Below, in pieces: positions 8,777 through 9,789 of a stretch of 9,789 nt of DNA. The notes under the pieces were generated by a model. That model had not been told where the DNA came from and searched no databases. It saw only the letters and a program-made list of their open reading frames with translations. The DNA lies in the NCBI GenBank assembly GCA_041595355.1, contig JBFHKO010000089.1, forward strand, positions 1 to 9,789. The letters run 5' to 3'. Each line of letters begins with the position of its first letter. The first letter of the stretch is position 1. A program made the position numbers and the translations under genes. The stretch comes from JBFHKO01 sp041595355 (lineage in GTDB: Bacteria > Pseudomonadota > Gammaproteobacteria > Enterobacterales > Aeromonadaceae).

Positions 8777-8835
8777 TCTCAAGCAACTCTCAGGTTGTCA
8801 CCCTGCTCCGGCGCATCGCGGCGGAACAGTCATCC

Positions 8836-8866
8836 AAAAAAAGACTCGGCCGAAGCAGAGGGCCGA
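8836..8866 (-). terminator. Rho-independent-type terminator or attenuator upstream of secA
   Basis: On the minus strand a stem TCGGCC/GGCCGA (8866-8861 and 8851-8846) with a 9-nt loop is followed, after 3 nt, by seven T residues (8842-8836). It is the best hairpin-plus-T-tract signal in the window. It ends about 60 bp before the secA ATG, with no obvious promoter in between, so it is either the end of the lpxC transcript or an attenuator in the secA leader. Confidence 0.7.
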
Positions 8867-8876
8867 ATATCCCCCA

Positions 8877-8899
8877 GGCCGGCGCTGGTGCGCCCGGCC
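8877..8899 (-). other. Strong stem-loop in the secA leader
   Basis: On the plus strand GGCCGGCGC (8877-8885) pairs with GCGCCCGGCC (8890-8899) through nine base pairs with one bulged C (8893) and a TGGT loop. It ends 10 nt before the terminator stem at 8866. On the minus strand its 5' arm GGCCGG is also complementary (one G-U pair) to TCGGCC, the 5' arm of that terminator, so the two hairpins could exclude one another. Confidence 0.55.
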
Positions 8900-8913
8900 A
8901 GAAAACGTGCTGC

Positions 8914-8927
8914 CGGCATCCATGCCG
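8914..8927 (-). other. Small stem-loop in the secA leader
   Basis: CGGCA (8914-8918) pairs with TGCCG (8923-8927) around a 4-nt loop. A further short stem, AGCCG/CGGCT (8952-8956 and 8966-8970), lies upstream in the minus-strand direction. Each alone could arise by chance in G+C-rich DNA. Confidence 0.3.
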
Positions 8928-9060
8928 CGCCTGATCAGAACAAGATGAAACAGCCGCCACATCGACGGCTTCAGGGCGCAATCGGCAGGGGCCAAGCGTA
9001 TCACAAGCGGCAGGCGGCGTCCTCAGGGGACGGCAGGAAAACAGGGGCGACAGGCAGGGG

Positions 9061-9098
9061 AGCACAAATAGACAGGGGGCACCGGGCGGAGTGCCCCC
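9061..9098 (-). terminator. Probable terminator of lpxC
   Basis: An 8-bp stem GGGGGCAC/GTGCCCCC (9075-9082 and 9091-9098) with an 8-nt loop lies 24 nt past the lpxC stop. On the minus strand it is followed by TGTCTATTTGT, an imperfect T-rich tail. The GTGCCCCC arm is directly repeated at 9099-9106, so an alternative stem with a 16-nt loop is also possible. Confidence 0.55.
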
Positions 9099-9122
9099 GT
9101 GCCCCCTTGGAGAGGCAGGCTA

Positions 9123-9789
9123 TCAGGCCAGGGAGAGCTGGGCGTCGAAGTAGGCGATGGGCGAGCGATCCCGTTGACCTTCGAAGGTGACCAGTTCCCA
9201 GGCCTCGGCATCCGCCAACAGGGAGCGCAGCAGCAGGTTGTTCACCGCATGGCCGGTCTTGAAGGCACGGAACTCGCCGAGCAGGCTGTGATTGCACATG
9301 TAGAGGTCGCCGATGGCGTCCAGCAGCTTGTGCTTCACGAACTCATCCTCGTAGCGCAGCCCTTCCTCGTTGAGCACCCGGTATTCGTCCAGCACCACGG
9401 CGTTTTCCAGGCTGCCGCCCAGCGCCAGGTTCTGGGAGTGCAGGTACTCGATGTCCTTCATGAAACCGAAGGTGCGCGCCCGGCTGATCTCCTTGACGAA
9501 GGTGCTGCCGGAGAAATCCAGTTGCAGGCGCTGATTCTGGCCGTCGAAGACCGGATGGCGGAACTCGATCTGCAAGTCCATGCGAAAACCGGCCGCACAG
9601 GGGCGCAGCTCGGCCCACTTGTCACCGTCTTCCACGCGGACCGTCTTCTTGATGCGGATGAACTTCTTCGCCGCGTTCTGCTCTTCGATACCGGCAGACT
9701 GCAGCAGGAAGACAAAGGGTCCGGCGCTGCCGTCCATGATCGGAACTTCAGGCGCTGACAAATCAACATACACATTATCGATACCCAGC
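9123..9789 (-). CDS. lpxC: UDP-3-O-acyl-N-acetylglucosamine deacetylase LpxC, N-terminus outside the window
   Basis: LpxC is the zinc-dependent cytoplasmic deacetylase that catalyses the committed step of lipid A synthesis. The visible 221 C-terminal residues align with E. coli LpxC (305 residues). By the spacing of the catalytic residues, about 85 N-terminal residues are missing, including the first zinc ligand H79. Visible hallmarks are LGIDNVYVDLSAPEVPIMDGSA at the window edge, KKFIRIKKTVRVEDGDKWAE, and ISRARTFGFMKDIEYL. The zinc residues are H and D in KHKLLDAIGD (E. coli H238 and D242) and H in KTGHAVNN (E. coli H265), at exactly the E. coli spacing. The GTG at 9773 is an internal valine. 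The C-terminus YFDAQLSLA is short; in E. coli this tail region is the degron read by FtsH. secA lies downstream. Confidence 0.97.
   Translation of the reverse strand, partial: LGIDNVYVDLSAPEVPIMDGSAGPFVFLLQSAGIEEQNAAKKFIRIKKTVRVEDGDKWAELRPCAAGFRMDLQIEFRHPVFDGQNQRLQLDFSGSTFVKEISRARTFGFMKDIEYLHSQNLALGGSLENAVVLDEYRVLNEEGLRYEDEFVKHKLLDAIGDLYMCNHSLLGEFRAFKTGHAVNNLLLRSLLADAEAWELVTFEGQRDRSPIAYFDAQLSLA

Larger units (their letters stand above)
8777..9122 (-). other. lpxC-secA intergenic region with structured leader, no recognised gene
   Basis: This 346-bp gap corresponds to the place where E. coli carries secM. No SecM, with its signal peptide and FxxxxWIxxxxGIRAGP arrest motif, is recognisable in any minus-strand frame. 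Two minus-strand frames stay open to just before secA: one from a GTG at 9004 to 8798 (68 codons) and one from a GTG at 9065 to 8790 (91 codons). Neither has a good Shine-Dalgarno, a signal peptide or the strong third-position G/C bias of the flanking genes. What is visible is a terminator-like hairpin after lpxC, several stem-loops and a terminator before secA, listed separately. No convincing promoter for secA was found. Confidence 0.6.

Overview
The window is part of a G+C-rich gammaproteobacterial chromosome (about two thirds G+C by eye). It carries a conserved housekeeping block: pilB-pilC-pilD-coaE-zapD-yacG on the plus strand, converging on lpxC-secA-mutT on the minus strand. E. coli has the related arrangement lpxC-secM-secA-mutT facing yacG-zapD-coaE. 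The version with pilB-pilC-pilD directly upstream of coaE is typical of Aeromonas (where the genes are called tapBCD), Vibrio and relatives. Gene order, protein lengths and base composition suggest an Aeromonadaceae-like organism such as Aeromonas, Oceanimonas or Zobellella. That placement is an inference and has not been checked by any search.

Layout, left to right. Positions 1-1183 hold the 3' two thirds of pilB (type IV pilus extension ATPase). A 271-bp gap full of REP-like hairpins follows. pilC (inner-membrane platform, 1455-2717) and pilD (prepilin peptidase, GTG start, 2824-3693) are separated by a 106-bp gap holding two hairpins. coaE (3690-4319) overlaps the pilD stop as ATGA, and zapD (4329-5075) starts 9 bp after coaE. 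A 201-bp gap with two more REP-like hairpins and a recognisable sigma-70-type promoter precedes the small zinc protein gene yacG (5277-5471). A long hairpin separates yacG from the convergent mutT (5566-5961, minus). Behind mutT, with a strong hairpin between them, is secA (6038-8776, minus). A 346-bp gap with structured RNA signals and a rho-independent-type terminator lies between secA and lpxC. The 3' part of lpxC (9123-9789, minus) runs off the right end.

The plus-strand genes supply the pilus motor and platform, the peptidase that matures pilins and type II secretion pseudopilins, the last step of CoA synthesis, an FtsZ cross-linker and a gyrase inhibitor. The minus-strand genes supply the committed step of lipid A synthesis, the Sec translocase motor and a nucleotide-pool sanitising hydrolase. 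No mobile element, CRISPR array, tRNA or rRNA was seen.

The coding content is ordinary. The parts worth a second look are non-coding: (i) a family of seven short REP-like palindromes occupying the gaps from pilB to mutT, and (ii) the lpxC-secA gap, where E. coli keeps the secM arrest peptide. Here I see no recognisable SecM, but there are consecutive stem-loops ending in a hairpin plus T7 terminator about 60 bp before the secA start. That layout resembles transcription attenuation.
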